Of a DNA stretch of 64,000 nucleotides, positions 35,694 to 45,074 are shown piece after piece. The position numbers were made by a program, and so were the translations under genes. Within the stretch, counting starts at the first letter, position 1. Each line of letters begins with the position of its first letter. Source of the stretch: Spirosoma lacussanchae (GTDB taxonomy: Bacteria; Bacteroidota; Bacteroidia; Cytophagales; Spirosomataceae); contig NZ_SWJG01000004.1 of NCBI RefSeq assembly GCF_005870035.1, positions 62,001-126,000 on the forward strand, written 5' to 3'. The notes below the pieces were generated by a model. That model did no database searches and was not told where the DNA came from. It saw only the letters and a list, made by a program, of their open reading frames with translations.

Positions 35694-36791
35694 TTAATGA
35701 CCCCGGGCGGTTACCTCCCACCGACCAGTCCACTGATTATTGACCACCACATCGGCCTGATCGTACAGGTTGACCGTTGGACAGATATGTACCGGCACCC
35801 CGTACCATACGTCGCCGGGCTGGTACCGGCTGCTGGCCTCCACGCGCACCACCAGATGTTCTTCACTCTGGCCTATGGGTTGCGCACTGGGTTCGTTCAG
35901 AAAAACGACCCGGGGCAACGGATTTTCGGCCGCAACGGACTTGTGGCCCAGGTCGAGACAAATAGTTTGGGGATCGACAATGGAAATGACCCGCATTAGC
36001 AGGGCGGCAGCCATGACAAACGGCTGATCGGGCAGCATCTGGGCGTAGCCCGCATCCCAGAATACAAACGTGCCGGGGCTCAGTTCCAGACCGGGCCGAC
36101 GCGCATGCATGGAAAAACTCGGCGAGCCGCCCATGATTAGGGGCAGGGTTTCGCCAGCCGAATCGGCAATAGCCTGCTGAACGCCCGCAGCCAGCGTAAA
36201 GCTTTCGTCGGTACGCCGGGCACGGTCCGTGAGATCGGTATCCCGAATGTGACCGTCGTAAGCATGCAGCCCTACCACCCGAATGCCGGGTTGCGACTGG
36301 CAGTGATCGTGGAGGGCCGGAGCATCGGCGGGCTTGATACCGGTTCGGTTCATTCCCACATTCAGGTCAATGTACACGTCGAGTGGGCGGCCTACGAACA
36401 AAGCTGACAGGCGATCGGCTGCAGTTTCGTTATCGATCAAACAGGTAAAACGAACGGTGGGGTACTGCTGCCGCAGCTCGGCCAGCCGCTGTACCGATGG
36501 GCCAACGAGTGGATACGCCAGCAGGACATCCCGCGCACCGGCATCGGCCAGCATCCGGGCTTCGCGCAGGGTGGCGCACTTGAAAGCCACGATCCCCTCT
36601 GCCAGCAGCAGTTCGGTTACGGCCCGCATCTTGTGGGTTTTCACGTGCGGACGCAGACGTTCTGCCCCCTTTCCATCCACCATACCGGCAATCTGCAGGG
36701 CCGAACGGATATTAGCCGTCACCCGGTCCGGGTACACCAGCAAGGCGGGCGACGCAATGGTGTCGGGGTTTTCTACTTCGTACCAATTCAT
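35694..36791 (-). CDS. D-TA family PLP enzyme (D-threonine aldolase/D-serine dehydratase-like)
   Basis: Fold-type III PLP enzyme of 365 residues. The N-terminal alanine-racemase-like barrel has RPHVKTHK with the probable PLP lysine Lys51. The C-terminal domain has PVHICPTV with His335 and Cys337, the metal ligand pair of D-serine dehydratase and D-threonine aldolase. It should act on D-Ser, D-Thr or a beta-hydroxy D-amino acid. The RidA gene overlaps its start by 4 bp, fitting an enzyme that releases a reactive enamine, which favours dehydratase activity. Confidence 0.85.
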   Translation of the reverse strand: MNWYEVENPDTIASPALLVYPDRVTANIRSALQIAGMVDGKGAERLRPHVKTHKMRAVTELLLAEGIVAFKCATLREARMLADAGARDVLLAYPLVGPSVQRLAELRQQYPTVRFTCLIDNETAADRLSALFVGRPLDVYIDLNVGMNRTGIKPADAPALHDHCQSQPGIRVVGLHAYDGHIRDTDLTDRARRTDESFTLAAGVQQAIADSAGETLPLIMGGSPSFSMHARRPGLELSPGTFVFWDAGYAQMLPDQPFVMAAALLMRVISIVDPQTICLDLGHKSVAAENPLPRVVFLNEPSAQPIGQSEEHLVVRVEASSRYQPGDVWYGVPVHICPTVNLYDQADVVVNNQWTGRWEVTARGH

Positions 36792-37183
36792 GACTGCGGC
36801 ACCCGGGCAATCACATCGATCTCTACCTTGATCCCTTTGGCCAGCCCCGACTGAACGGTAGTACGCGCCGGCAACACCCCCGGAAAATAGGTTGCGTAAA
36901 CGGCGTTATAGGCCTCAAAGTCGTTGATATTAGCCAGGTGGGCGGTTGTTTTCACCACATCATCCCAGGTGCAACCGGCGCCTTCCAGCAGTTCCTGGAT
37001 GTTCTGCATAACGCGGTTGGTCTCTTCTTCTATCGTACCCAGCATGACCTCGCCGGTTAGATAGTCCAGGGGGGTCTGGCCGGATACGAAGAGCCAGCCA
37101 TCGCAAACGAGACCGGGCGAATAGGCAGGTGTTACAAGTCCTTCTTTAACAACAGGATGATGAATGGGCGTTTTTGTGGCCAT
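36788..37183 (-). CDS. ridA: RidA family enamine/imine deaminase
   Basis: RidA/YjgF protein of 131 residues, which hydrolyses reactive 2-aminoacrylate-type intermediates from PLP enzymes. The family segments VSGQTPLD, TAHLANINDFEAYN and the catalytic Arg in PARTTVQS are present, ending with KVEIDVIARV. The ATG at 37183 gives the normal length; the longer frame to 37270 is discarded. First gene of the operon, with a 4-bp overlap into the D-amino-acid enzyme. Confidence 0.92.
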   Translation of the reverse strand: MATKTPIHHPVVKEGLVTPAYSPGLVCDGWLFVSGQTPLDYLTGEVMLGTIEEETNRVMQNIQELLEGAGCTWDDVVKTTAHLANINDFEAYNAVYATYFPGVLPARTTVQSGLAKGIKVEIDVIARVPQS

Positions 37184-37290
37184 GTCGGGTTGGTTTTTAC
37201 TGGCTGCAAAAGAAATAGTTTTTGTGTCCCTACCCAATTTATTTGCCCGATATCGACTCGGTAGCCCCAAAGTCCAACAGTGTATCAGGG

Positions 37291-37339
37291 GCTGCTTTTC
37301 CGATCATCAGGCCCACAGCCCGACCGTCGGAAAAGCAGC
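37291..37339. repeat. Perfect 13-bp inverted repeat between ridA and surE
   Basis: GCTGCTTTTCCGA (37291-37303) and TCGGAAAAGCAGC (37327-37339) are perfect complements separated by 23 bp. They lie in the divergent region, about 110 bp upstream of ridA and 20 bp upstream of the surE -7 element. No U run follows, so an operator or a structured leader is more likely than a terminator. Confidence 0.6.
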
Positions 37340-37358
37340 AGCTTCGGGCGTATTTGCG

Positions 37359-37366
37359 TAGTTTTG
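37359..37366 (+). promoter_or_regulatory. -7 promoter element of surE
   Basis: TAGTTTTG matches TAnnTTTG exactly and ends 45 bp before the surE ATG. No clear -33 TTG is seen at 19-21 bp. Confidence 0.4.
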
Positions 37367-37411
37367 CAAAAACAGCCGGTCTTATTCATACCGGCGACAT
37401 ACGAACTCGTT

Positions 37412-38188
37412 ATGGCTGACAGAAAGCCCCTGATTTTAATTTCGAACGATGACGGCATTACCTCCCACGGCATCCGGACACTCGTTGACCTAATGAAACA
37501 ACTGGGCTCGGTGGTGGTCGTGGCGCCCAACAGTCCGCAGTCGGGCATGGGACATGCCATTACCATAGCTAACCCGATCCGGCTTTATCCATCCGATATT
37601 TTTGGCGAGGTGCCCGCCTATGAATGTTCCGGCACCCCCGCCGACTGCGTCAAGCTGGCCAAACACCACGTACTCAAGGATCGGGCACCCGACCTGGTGG
37701 TGAGCGGTATCAACCACGGCAGCAACTCATCCATCAGTGTGCTGTATTCGGGCACCATGTCGGCGGCCATCGAAGCCGCTATTGAAGGCATTCCCGCCAT
37801 TGGTTTTTCGCTCGGCGACTTTACGCGCCAGCCCGACTTTTCGCATACGCACGATCACATCCTGAGCATTGCCAGTAATGTACTCGAGCGGGGCATGGAG
37901 CGCGGAACTGCCCTGAACGTGAACTTCCCGGGACGGACAGCAGAGCCCATCAAAGGCATCCGGATCTGTCGGCAGGCTAACGCCAAATGGCAGGAGGTGT
38001 TCGATGAGCGACGTGATCCGCATGGCCGCCGGTATTTCTGGCTGGCGGGCGATTTTGTCAACTTCGACACGCATGCCGAGGACACTGACGAATATGCGCT
38101 GTCGCAAAACTACACCTCTGTTGTACCGTGCCAGTATGACCTGACCGCCTACAGCATGATGGATCAATTACGTAATTGGAATCTGTAA
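37412..38188 (+). CDS. surE: 5'/3'-nucleotidase SurE
   Basis: Metal-dependent survival-protein phosphatase of 258 residues that dephosphorylates nucleoside monophosphates. The signature SNDDG (residues 11-15) with the metal-binding Asp pair, NSPQSGMGHAIT, and VSGINHGSN (about 92-100) are all family-typical, as is YSGTMSAAIEA. The ATG at 37412 gives the usual start directly before the first strand; the frame upstream is not family-like. Confidence 0.95.
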   Translation: MADRKPLILISNDDGITSHGIRTLVDLMKQLGSVVVVAPNSPQSGMGHAITIANPIRLYPSDIFGEVPAYECSGTPADCVKLAKHHVLKDRAPDLVVSGINHGSNSSISVLYSGTMSAAIEAAIEGIPAIGFSLGDFTRQPDFSHTHDHILSIASNVLERGMERGTALNVNFPGRTAEPIKGIRICRQANAKWQEVFDERRDPHGRRYFWLAGDFVNFDTHAEDTDEYALSQNYTSVVPCQYDLTAYSMMDQLRNWNL

Positions 38189-38191
38189 CCA

Positions 38192-38267
38192 AATGCTACC
38201 TGATTAACGAAACAAGGAGCGATCGACACCCCAGTCGGCTCGGCTGGGTCGTTCATCAGGTAGCATT
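38192..38267. repeat. Perfect 13-bp inverted repeat between surE and GH3 gene
   Basis: AATGCTACCTGAT (38192-38204) and ATCAGGTAGCATT (38255-38267) pair perfectly around a 50-bp interval, which itself holds CCCAG/CTGGG (5 bp). It starts 3 bp after the surE stop and ends 14 bp before the next ATG. No U run follows. Confidence 0.6.
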
Positions 38268-38281
38268 CATCCCTATTAAGA

Positions 38282-39826
38282 ATGGCACTTCTCGGCAGTA
38301 TGTTAAAAACCGGCATTCGACTGACGAATGTCGTACAGCGCAGGCAGCTGAATCCGCTGAAACAACAGCGAAAGGCGTTCCGCAAACTGGTCGGCAAAGC
38401 CCGGTTTACGGAATTTGGCACCACCTACCACTTTGAGGAACTGCTCAGCGCAGCTGAATTTGGTGGCAAGCGGGAGTTCTACGAAAAATTTAAGCAGAAC
38501 GTCCCCATCCACGACTACAACCGCATGTTCGACAGGTGGTGGAAACGATCGCTGGCGGGGGAGAAAGATGTAGCCTGGCCGGGCAAAGTCAAGTATTTTG
38601 CGCTGAGCTCCGGCACCTCCGAAGCAGCCTCGAAATATATTCCGGTTACCAAGTCGATGTCAAAGGCCATTCAGCGAACGGGCGTACGGCAGATCCTGAC
38701 GCTGGGCCGCTACCAGAACCTACCGCCAACGCTCTACGAGAAAGGCTGTCTGATGCTGGGTGGTAGTACAGATCTGAACGCCCGGGGTGGCCACTTTGAA
38801 GGTGACCTGAGCGGCATCACCGCCAGCCGGATACCTCTTTGGTTCGAGCGATTTTATAAACCCGGCCGCGAAATTGCCCAGGAACGCGACTGGGCGCTGA
38901 AGCTCGACGAAATTACCGAACAGGCCGCCAACTGGGATATTGGCTACGTGGTAGGCGTGCCGGCCTGGATTCAGTTACTGATGGAAAAAATCATTGCCCG
39001 TTACCAGGTAAAGACCATCCACGACATATGGCCCAACCTGATGGTATTTTGCCACGGGGGCGTCTCGTTCGAACCGTACCGGGCCGGATTTGAGAAGCTC
39101 CTCGCCCACCCCATCACCTATATTGAAACCTACCTGGCTTCAGAAGGCTTTATCGCCTACCAGACCCACCCAAACGCGGAAGGTATGCAGCTGGTGCTGA
39201 ACAATGGTTTGTTCTTTGAGTTCATCCCCTTCAACGAGCAAAATTTCACCGCCGATGGCGAGCTAACGGAGAATCCCCAAACGCTGATGATCGACGAGGT
39301 AGAGGAAGGCAAAGAATACGCTCTGCTCCTGTCGACCTGCTCGGGCGCGTGGCGCTACCTCATTGGCGATACCATCCGGTTCGTCAGCAAACCGCGGTCA
39401 GAAATCATCATAACGGGTCGCACCAAACACTTCCTGAGTCTCTGTGGCGAACACCTGAGTGTCGACAACATGAACCGGGCTATCGAGATGGTATCCGAAG
39501 AACTCGGCATTTCGGTACGGGAATTTACCGTGGCCGGCGTTACCCACGATACGTTGTTCGCCCACAACTGGTACGTCGGCACTGACGATCCAGTCAACCC
39601 TGACACACTGCGTAACCGGCTCGACGAGAAACTGAAAGAGCTTAACGACGACTATGCCGTAGAACGCCGTCATGCACTGAAAGAAATCACGGTTACGGTG
39701 CTGCCCACCGACACGTTCTACAAATGGATGGAGTCGAAAGGCAAGCTGGGGGGACAGCATAAGTTTCCACGGGTGCTGAAAAAAGGGCTGATCAACGAGT
39801 GGGAGTCGTTTCTGGCTACGGCCTGA
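38282..39826 (+). CDS. GH3 auxin-responsive promoter family protein (adenylate-forming)
   Basis: Protein of 514 residues of the bacterial branch of the GH3 family, related to plant acyl-acid amido synthetases that adenylate a carboxylate and join it to an amine. The nucleotide-binding segment ALSSGTSEAASKYIPVT (about 106-122) and the later YLASEGFIAYQ and RYLIGDTIRFV segments are typical of adenylate-forming enzymes. The Bacteroidota members have no established substrate to my knowledge. It stands 93 bp after surE and ends at a strong bidirectional terminator. Confidence 0.88.
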   Translation: MALLGSMLKTGIRLTNVVQRRQLNPLKQQRKAFRKLVGKARFTEFGTTYHFEELLSAAEFGGKREFYEKFKQNVPIHDYNRMFDRWWKRSLAGEKDVAWPGKVKYFALSSGTSEAASKYIPVTKSMSKAIQRTGVRQILTLGRYQNLPPTLYEKGCLMLGGSTDLNARGGHFEGDLSGITASRIPLWFERFYKPGREIAQERDWALKLDEITEQAANWDIGYVVGVPAWIQLLMEKIIARYQVKTIHDIWPNLMVFCHGGVSFEPYRAGFEKLLAHPITYIETYLASEGFIAYQTHPNAEGMQLVLNNGLFFEFIPFNEQNFTADGELTENPQTLMIDEVEEGKEYALLLSTCSGAWRYLIGDTIRFVSKPRSEIIITGRTKHFLSLCGEHLSVDNMNRAIEMVSEELGISVREFTVAGVTHDTLFAHNWYVGTDDPVNPDTLRNRLDEKLKELNDDYAVERRHALKEITVTVLPTDTFYKWMESKGKLGGQHKFPRVLKKGLINEWESFLATA

Positions 39827-39855
39827 CTATATCCGGCGTCTATAGTCTTACCCGA

Positions 39856-39914
39856 CCGAAACGATAAAGGCCCGGCACGAAGTCATCCTTCGTGCCGGGC
39901 CTTTATCGTTTCGG
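39856..39914. terminator. Bidirectional terminator with perfect 27-bp arms
   Basis: Arms 39856-39882 and 39888-39914 are perfect reverse complements of 27 bp around the 5-nt loop TCATC. The core is AAAGGCCCGGC/GCCGGGCCTTT. It separates the convergent GH3 gene (stop 39826) and M14 peptidase gene (stop 39924) and should stop transcription from both sides. The arms are unusually long for a terminator. Confidence 0.85.
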
Positions 39915-39923
39915 TATGACCGT

Positions 39924-42755
39924 TTACTTACCAATCATAGACACACCCTGGCTGTTGAGGCTGGTGCTGTACAGCTGGTTCAGCAGCAGTTTAAACGTTC
40001 CCTGTGCCTGAGCCCGGAAGGTAATTTCGGGGCCAAATGCGTACAGCTTACCCGCACCCACGGGTGCCATGAAGGCCGCCACACCATCCTGCAGGTACGA
40101 CTGTCCCCAAGCCCAGCCGCTCCGCAGCGGCTTGTCGGTATCGAACCACGCCAGCGGCATTACGGCCCCTTTAGCGATGGCATCGGGCGAGAGTTTGAAT
40201 ACAGGGCTGTTATCGAAGTAGACGTCGGTCTGCGAAGGCATTCCCCAGGTGGCGTGCTGGGTCGAATCCAGGCTCACCCGCAACACACTGCCCGGAATGT
40301 AATACTTCTCGCCCGGCAGGGGCCGCTCCGTCCCGCTGCTCGTCATCTCCGTCAGCGCGTTCTTCACGGGTAGTTTCAGGTGATACGCCAGGTTGGTGCT
40401 CGACCCGATCGTAACGACCGTTCCACCCGCTTCCAGAAACGCTTTGATCTGTGGGATCGACTTGGCTGCGGTGATTTTTCCGAGCCGGGGGCGATATTCT
40501 TCCGGGGTAGTCTCTTCTTTGGGCTCTCGCTCCATGGCGCTGAAGATGTCATTATCCTGACCACGTACGGGCGGTATGGCCCGGGTCACGAAAACGATAA
40601 CGTCGAATTTTTTCTTCAGATCACCCGCGTCGATATCGCCGGGGTAAATTACCTTCATCGGGAAGTGGTACTGTTCCATTAGCCAGCGTACCCAGCCCGA
40701 CGGCATTGATCCGCCATAGGTATCCCAGAGAGCAATCCGCATGGGCGAGACTTTAACCATCGATGAGGTTGGCCGTTTGGCAACGCCCGTTACGTCGAGT
40801 CCCAGTTCTTTCACCGACTTATCGAGTATCGCCTTGGCCTTGGGTGATGCCGACACAAAGAAAGCGCCCGCTTCTACACCTGACTTACTGCCCAGTCCGT
40901 TAGGCAACCGGTACACGTCCACCCCCGACGCCAGCAGGTCATTGACCGCAATAAAGGAATTGTTGGTTCGGGCGCTCAGCAGGTATCCCCCGCCGGCAGC
41001 CCCGGCCATGCGCCCTTCGGGCGACTGCAACTCACCATAGGGCAGCTTTTTGAAGGGACCATCGAAACCATCGAGCACCCGGTCGAACTGTACATTCATC
41101 AGGTAAGCCAGCGTCCAGCCAGCGGCATCGTACGGCCGAACCGGCGGACCGCCCGGGTACTGGAAATCGTTGGGGTGGTCCTGCGGCTCGAACATGTCGA
41201 GAATGTGCGGCCGGAATGCCTGGTCGGTTTTAACTATGTACGACCCTTCGGGGTATTTTTTACCAGCCACGGTAAAGTCGGCTGTGGCCTGCTGAATCTG
41301 AATACCGGTCTTGATCAGCGCGTTAACAAACTTAACGGCCGTCGCGAAATCGGGTTGATTGGCCGGAATGATGAAGCCTCGCGGATCACGCAGGACCGGC
41401 GCTTTCATGATGGTATCATAATACTTAACCGGCATACCGCCCCCCCGTGGTAACATGCCATACTGAGCCAGGGCCGCATTGGTGGAGGTAGACGTGGGTT
41501 TCTTCGGATCGTTTTTGAAGGCTTCGTTAATGGCCTCGATCCGTTTCGGCGACAGGCCCCAGGTGTCTTTGCTACCGCGTTCGATCGAGTTTTTACCCAT
41601 GCGGTAGATGTTGAACAGCAGCTCGTCGCGGTAGCGAGCCGCGTAGCCCATCACGGCATAGTTCAACGACAACGAATAATCGATAGATTGTTTGAAGTGC
41701 CACTTCTGCGGAGTTATCGGGAACGGGGTGTTGCCGTTCGGGATCAGCCGGCTCGGCACCAGCGGAATATCTTCGGGGGTTGGGCCACCTATGATTTCGG
41801 TCAGCAGGCCGATCATGTTGTGGAAGTGGGTCGTTGTGCGCAGACCGCCGTTATACCAGGTCGAGAATACCGAACCGCCCAGCCGCGTAAAGCCCGGCTT
41901 GTTTTCAGCGTTCAGCCGGTTGATCATGGCCGCGCCCAAGGCGTCGATACCCGTAACCATCAGCGGATCGAAAACGTAGTTGAAGGGGTCCCGATAAGGC
42001 GGCCCCGCCAGTACCGAACCCGCCGGCCCGCGCTGGTGGTGGTTATACATTATCTGCGGAATCCATTCGACAAACAGCTGCCGCCCGATGTTTTGGGTTT
42101 CCTTCATGTTCATGATGAAGAAGTCGCGGTTGTTGTCGTGTCCGATGTATTTCTGATAGAGCCGGGGCAAATTATCGAGCGATCGTTTCTCGGCTTTCGG
42201 CTCACGCATATACCAGTTGGTCACGATCTCCTGCCCGTCGGGGTTGGCGTGTGTCAGGAGCAGGATGTCCTGATCCAGAATCCGCATCGTCTCGGGGTCC
42301 TTGCGGCTCACCAGCTGCCAGATGGTTTCGATAAGCTGCATCGTTCCAACGGTTTCGGTAGCATGGAGCCCCCCGTCGATCCAGACAATGGCTTTCCCTT
42401 CCTGGGCCAGCGCCCGGGCCTGATCGTCGGAAAGTCCTTCGGCGCGGGCCAGCTTCTGCGAAATCTCCTTGTAACGGTCCAGCTTTTTCAGGTTCTCCGG
42501 CGACGAAACGATCAGCATGTACTGATGGCGTCCTTCTTCAGTCATACCGATGTCGACGAGTTTGACCCGGTCCGAAGCAGCCGCTACTTTTTTGAAATAC
42601 GCTTCGGTCTGCGTATAGGTAGCGAGTTGATAATCGTCGCCAATGTTGAACCCGAAATGTTCTTTGGGCGACGGTATCGACTGCGCCAGGGCACCGGTCA
42701 GATACCAGCCAGACAGCAATAGAAACGTTGATAATCGAAGGAAAATAGACATCAT
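39924..42755 (-). CDS. Secreted M14 family zinc carboxypeptidase
   Basis: Exported peptidase of 943 residues with a signal peptide (about 1-25, ending ALAQ). The catalytic domain (about 40-400) has HATE (His131, Glu134) and a third ligand His239 or His240 (MYNHHQRG). The long C-terminal part (about 450-940) is beta-rich and holds a class I glutamine amidotransferase-like segment (about 650-790) often seen in large M14 proteins. An alternative start is the second Met (42752). It follows the SusC/SusD/lipoprotein genes on the same strand, so it may trim peptides imported by them. Confidence 0.88.
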   Translation of the reverse strand: MMSIFLRLSTFLLLSGWYLTGALAQSIPSPKEHFGFNIGDDYQLATYTQTEAYFKKVAAASDRVKLVDIGMTEEGRHQYMLIVSSPENLKKLDRYKEISQKLARAEGLSDDQARALAQEGKAIVWIDGGLHATETVGTMQLIETIWQLVSRKDPETMRILDQDILLLTHANPDGQEIVTNWYMREPKAEKRSLDNLPRLYQKYIGHDNNRDFFIMNMKETQNIGRQLFVEWIPQIMYNHHQRGPAGSVLAGPPYRDPFNYVFDPLMVTGIDALGAAMINRLNAENKPGFTRLGGSVFSTWYNGGLRTTTHFHNMIGLLTEIIGGPTPEDIPLVPSRLIPNGNTPFPITPQKWHFKQSIDYSLSLNYAVMGYAARYRDELLFNIYRMGKNSIERGSKDTWGLSPKRIEAINEAFKNDPKKPTSTSTNAALAQYGMLPRGGGMPVKYYDTIMKAPVLRDPRGFIIPANQPDFATAVKFVNALIKTGIQIQQATADFTVAGKKYPEGSYIVKTDQAFRPHILDMFEPQDHPNDFQYPGGPPVRPYDAAGWTLAYLMNVQFDRVLDGFDGPFKKLPYGELQSPEGRMAGAAGGGYLLSARTNNSFIAVNDLLASGVDVYRLPNGLGSKSGVEAGAFFVSASPKAKAILDKSVKELGLDVTGVAKRPTSSMVKVSPMRIALWDTYGGSMPSGWVRWLMEQYHFPMKVIYPGDIDAGDLKKKFDVIVFVTRAIPPVRGQDNDIFSAMEREPKEETTPEEYRPRLGKITAAKSIPQIKAFLEAGGTVVTIGSSTNLAYHLKLPVKNALTEMTSSGTERPLPGEKYYIPGSVLRVSLDSTQHATWGMPSQTDVYFDNSPVFKLSPDAIAKGAVMPLAWFDTDKPLRSGWAWGQSYLQDGVAAFMAPVGAGKLYAFGPEITFRAQAQGTFKLLLNQLYSTSLNSQGVSMIGK

Positions 42756-42800
42756 AATAGTCTGTTTGTGAGTAATATAGAATTGGAGTTAGTTACTTGG

Positions 42801-43427
42801 CTATCGTCTGCGAAAGCGAACGCCAACCCGGCAGTCGCCCACTTCGCCCCGGGCCTCATCGCAGACGTTTTCCTGAAAGCCCGCAATCCGGCGGCCATCT
42901 TTCAGGTTGAGGATAAACTTAAACAGAAAATAATCATTCTGCGCCACCGTACTCAGGTTTACTCCGGTAAAAGCAGCCAGTTGAGCCGCCGTTACTGTAA
43001 ACGTTTTCGGAAACTGGGTAACGGTTTCGTACAGCTTGTCGGTTGCTCCGACCCGGCTGGGCAGCGGAAACTGCGTAACGCTCGGATACAGCCCACCTGG
43101 TTGCGACAGTACGATCGGATAGGCCGGGTTTCCGGTGGCGGCTGCCTTATTAAAACCGAGGTACACATCGATGGAGTTGACCTCCGCTTTCCCGAAGCCT
43201 TCCCAGCGCAGCGTGTATTCAAAAACCTGGTTGGGTAGGTCCGCATCGTTCAGCGCAAAAAAGGAGGTATTGGCTGTCGATACCGTAGGCAGGGCTGATT
43301 TGGTCGTGTTGACGGCCACCAGCGGCACGGCGGTATACGACCAGTTTTCCCAAACGTAATTTTCCGTTTTACAACTGTCCAGGGCGATCAATCCCAGCAG
43401 GGAACAACAGATAAGTATGGCTCTCAT
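42801..43427 (-). CDS. Hypothetical lipoprotein of a SusC/SusD locus
   Basis: Lipoprotein of 208 residues with signal peptide and lipobox LIALDSC (Cys19). No known domain is recognised; the rest is beta-rich and includes GFGKAEVNSIDVYLGFNKA and a Cys pair near the C-terminus (VCDEARGEVGDC) that could form a disulfide. It ends in a very basic tail (RVGVRFRRR). The ATG at 43427 is preferred to an in-frame TTG at 43436. It starts 17 bp after the SusD stop, so it is likely an accessory surface-binding lipoprotein of this system. Confidence 0.72.
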   Translation of the reverse strand: MRAILICCSLLGLIALDSCKTENYVWENWSYTAVPLVAVNTTKSALPTVSTANTSFFALNDADLPNQVFEYTLRWEGFGKAEVNSIDVYLGFNKAAATGNPAYPIVLSQPGGLYPSVTQFPLPSRVGATDKLYETVTQFPKTFTVTAAQLAAFTGVNLSTVAQNDYFLFKFILNLKDGRRIAGFQENVCDEARGEVGDCRVGVRFRRR

Positions 43428-43444
43428 GGTTCTCAATGTGGTTT

Positions 43445-45043
43445 TTATTTATCCCAGAAAACGGGGGTGGTCTGCTGAGCGGTTTGAAGCTGATCCGCTT
43501 TGCCCGATACATTTACGTTGGTGGCCAGCTCAGTTACCGAGTAGGTAAGCCGGAGCGGGAATGTGTTGAGTGGCGCGATGGGAGCCGGCAGCACCGGCAG
43601 CCCCGTCCGACGGTAGTCGTTGTACGATTCCATGCCGTTGCCGTAGAGGGCAATGTACTTCTGCGTCATGACGGCATTCAGCTTACCAGCGGCATCGGCC
43701 GCATCGTACTGGCTGCTCCGGTTGGCGACAAAGGCCGTAATCGTGGCGGCAGGCAGGGTCGGCGCCGAGTTGCCGCCCGTTGTCGAAATAGTGTTGACGC
43801 TGTTGAGGTGCGCCGTAATCCCATCCTGAAACAGCTGGCGCGCATCGCCGGTCGTACCCATCGTCAGCGCTGCTTCGGCCAGTATGAACTTGACCATGGC
43901 ATTGGTGATGAACGGAAATACCCCGGCTCCGCTCCCATCGAGGTTCGTGACTACCTTGGGCGCGCCCGTCGCACCGGTGTTCGTAATGAACGTCTGGGCC
44001 GCAGTCAGGTTGTTGATCGGGCTGTTGTCGTACAGGCCACCGGCCGGATATACGCCGAAGGTGGCCTTCAAGGCGTTATCGTTGGGCGATGCGGTGGCGT
44101 CGCCCGTGTAACGACCGAAGTAACCGTTGCCGGTGGGCGTAAATCCAACCGTATAGTTCGACGTCTGCCGGAAAAAGTAGTACCGAATGCGCGGATCATC
44201 GGTGTTGAACAACCGCTCGATGAAGTTCTGGCTCATGTAATAACTTTTGCTGGCCTGGTACTCGGCCCGATGCCAGGGGTGCCGGTTGGCGGGCGTTTCG
44301 GTGGTACCGAATCGGAACGAGAAGTCCTGCGCATTGGTCGTGATCAGAGGGGCGTTGGCGGTTAGCAGGGCGTTGATACCAGCTTTTGCCTTCTCGGGCT
44401 GCACCAGCCGGATCTGATTGAACAGTTTCAGCTTCAGCGAATTGGCCATGCGTATCCAGGCATTTTTATCACCTCTGTAGATAATATCGGCCGTTGTGGG
44501 CTGAATGGCAAACGCACCTTTGTTGGCGTCGGCCAGGGCCTCGTCGATCAGCACGAAGAGCTTGTCGTAGATGGCAGCTCCGCTCTCGAAGGCGGGGTCC
44601 GACACAGTAAGGCCCTGCGAGGCATCCGAATACGGAATGTCACCCCACAAATCGACCATCATGCTATAGACATAGGCTTTTTCCAGCTTGGCAATGGCCA
44701 CATAATCCCAGCGTTGCAGCCGGGTCCCCTCCCGGATAATGATGTCAACATCGTTGAGCATCTGGGTATAGAGGCTGTTCCAGGATTGCTGATAATCGGT
44801 GCCATCCTGAAAATTACGGCTGGTCGTGCTCGTATACAGGTGCTGAACCAGGATTGATGTTCCCTGATTCACGTCGCGCAGACTGCCGGCCATCGACAGC
44901 TGGGTGGCGGGCAGGAGCAGCTCCAGCACCGGCGTAGTGGGGTTATTCGGGTCGGTATTGATATCGACGAACTCTTTGCAGCTTCCCCCGATAAACAGCA
45001 GACTTAGCAAAAAAGCCGTTCGTATGGTTGCGATACGTATCAT
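43445..45043 (-). CDS. SusD-like outer membrane lipoprotein (SusD-like_2 type)
   Basis: Lipoprotein of 532 residues, lipobox FIGGSC with Cys22, followed by KEFVDINTDPNNP, the usual opening of the SusD-like_2 branch. The helical core has WDYVAIAKLEKAYVYSMMVDLWGDIPYSDA and KAWIRMANSLKLKLFNQI-like segments, and the end has AVMTQKYIALYGNGMESYNDYRRTG. This branch is often linked to peptide or protein fragments as well as glycans. The ATG at 45043 is chosen for the signal peptide; the frame to 45157 runs into susC. 31 bp after susC. Confidence 0.93.
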   Translation of the reverse strand: MIRIATIRTAFLLSLLFIGGSCKEFVDINTDPNNPTTPVLELLLPATQLSMAGSLRDVNQGTSILVQHLYTSTTSRNFQDGTDYQQSWNSLYTQMLNDVDIIIREGTRLQRWDYVAIAKLEKAYVYSMMVDLWGDIPYSDASQGLTVSDPAFESGAAIYDKLFVLIDEALADANKGAFAIQPTTADIIYRGDKNAWIRMANSLKLKLFNQIRLVQPEKAKAGINALLTANAPLITTNAQDFSFRFGTTETPANRHPWHRAEYQASKSYYMSQNFIERLFNTDDPRIRYYFFRQTSNYTVGFTPTGNGYFGRYTGDATASPNDNALKATFGVYPAGGLYDNSPINNLTAAQTFITNTGATGAPKVVTNLDGSGAGVFPFITNAMVKFILAEAALTMGTTGDARQLFQDGITAHLNSVNTISTTGGNSAPTLPAATITAFVANRSSQYDAADAAGKLNAVMTQKYIALYGNGMESYNDYRRTGLPVLPAPIAPLNTFPLRLTYSVTELATNVNVSGKADQLQTAQQTTPVFWDK

Positions 45044-45074
45044 AAAATGCCAGGTATAGATGAATAGAGGAAAA

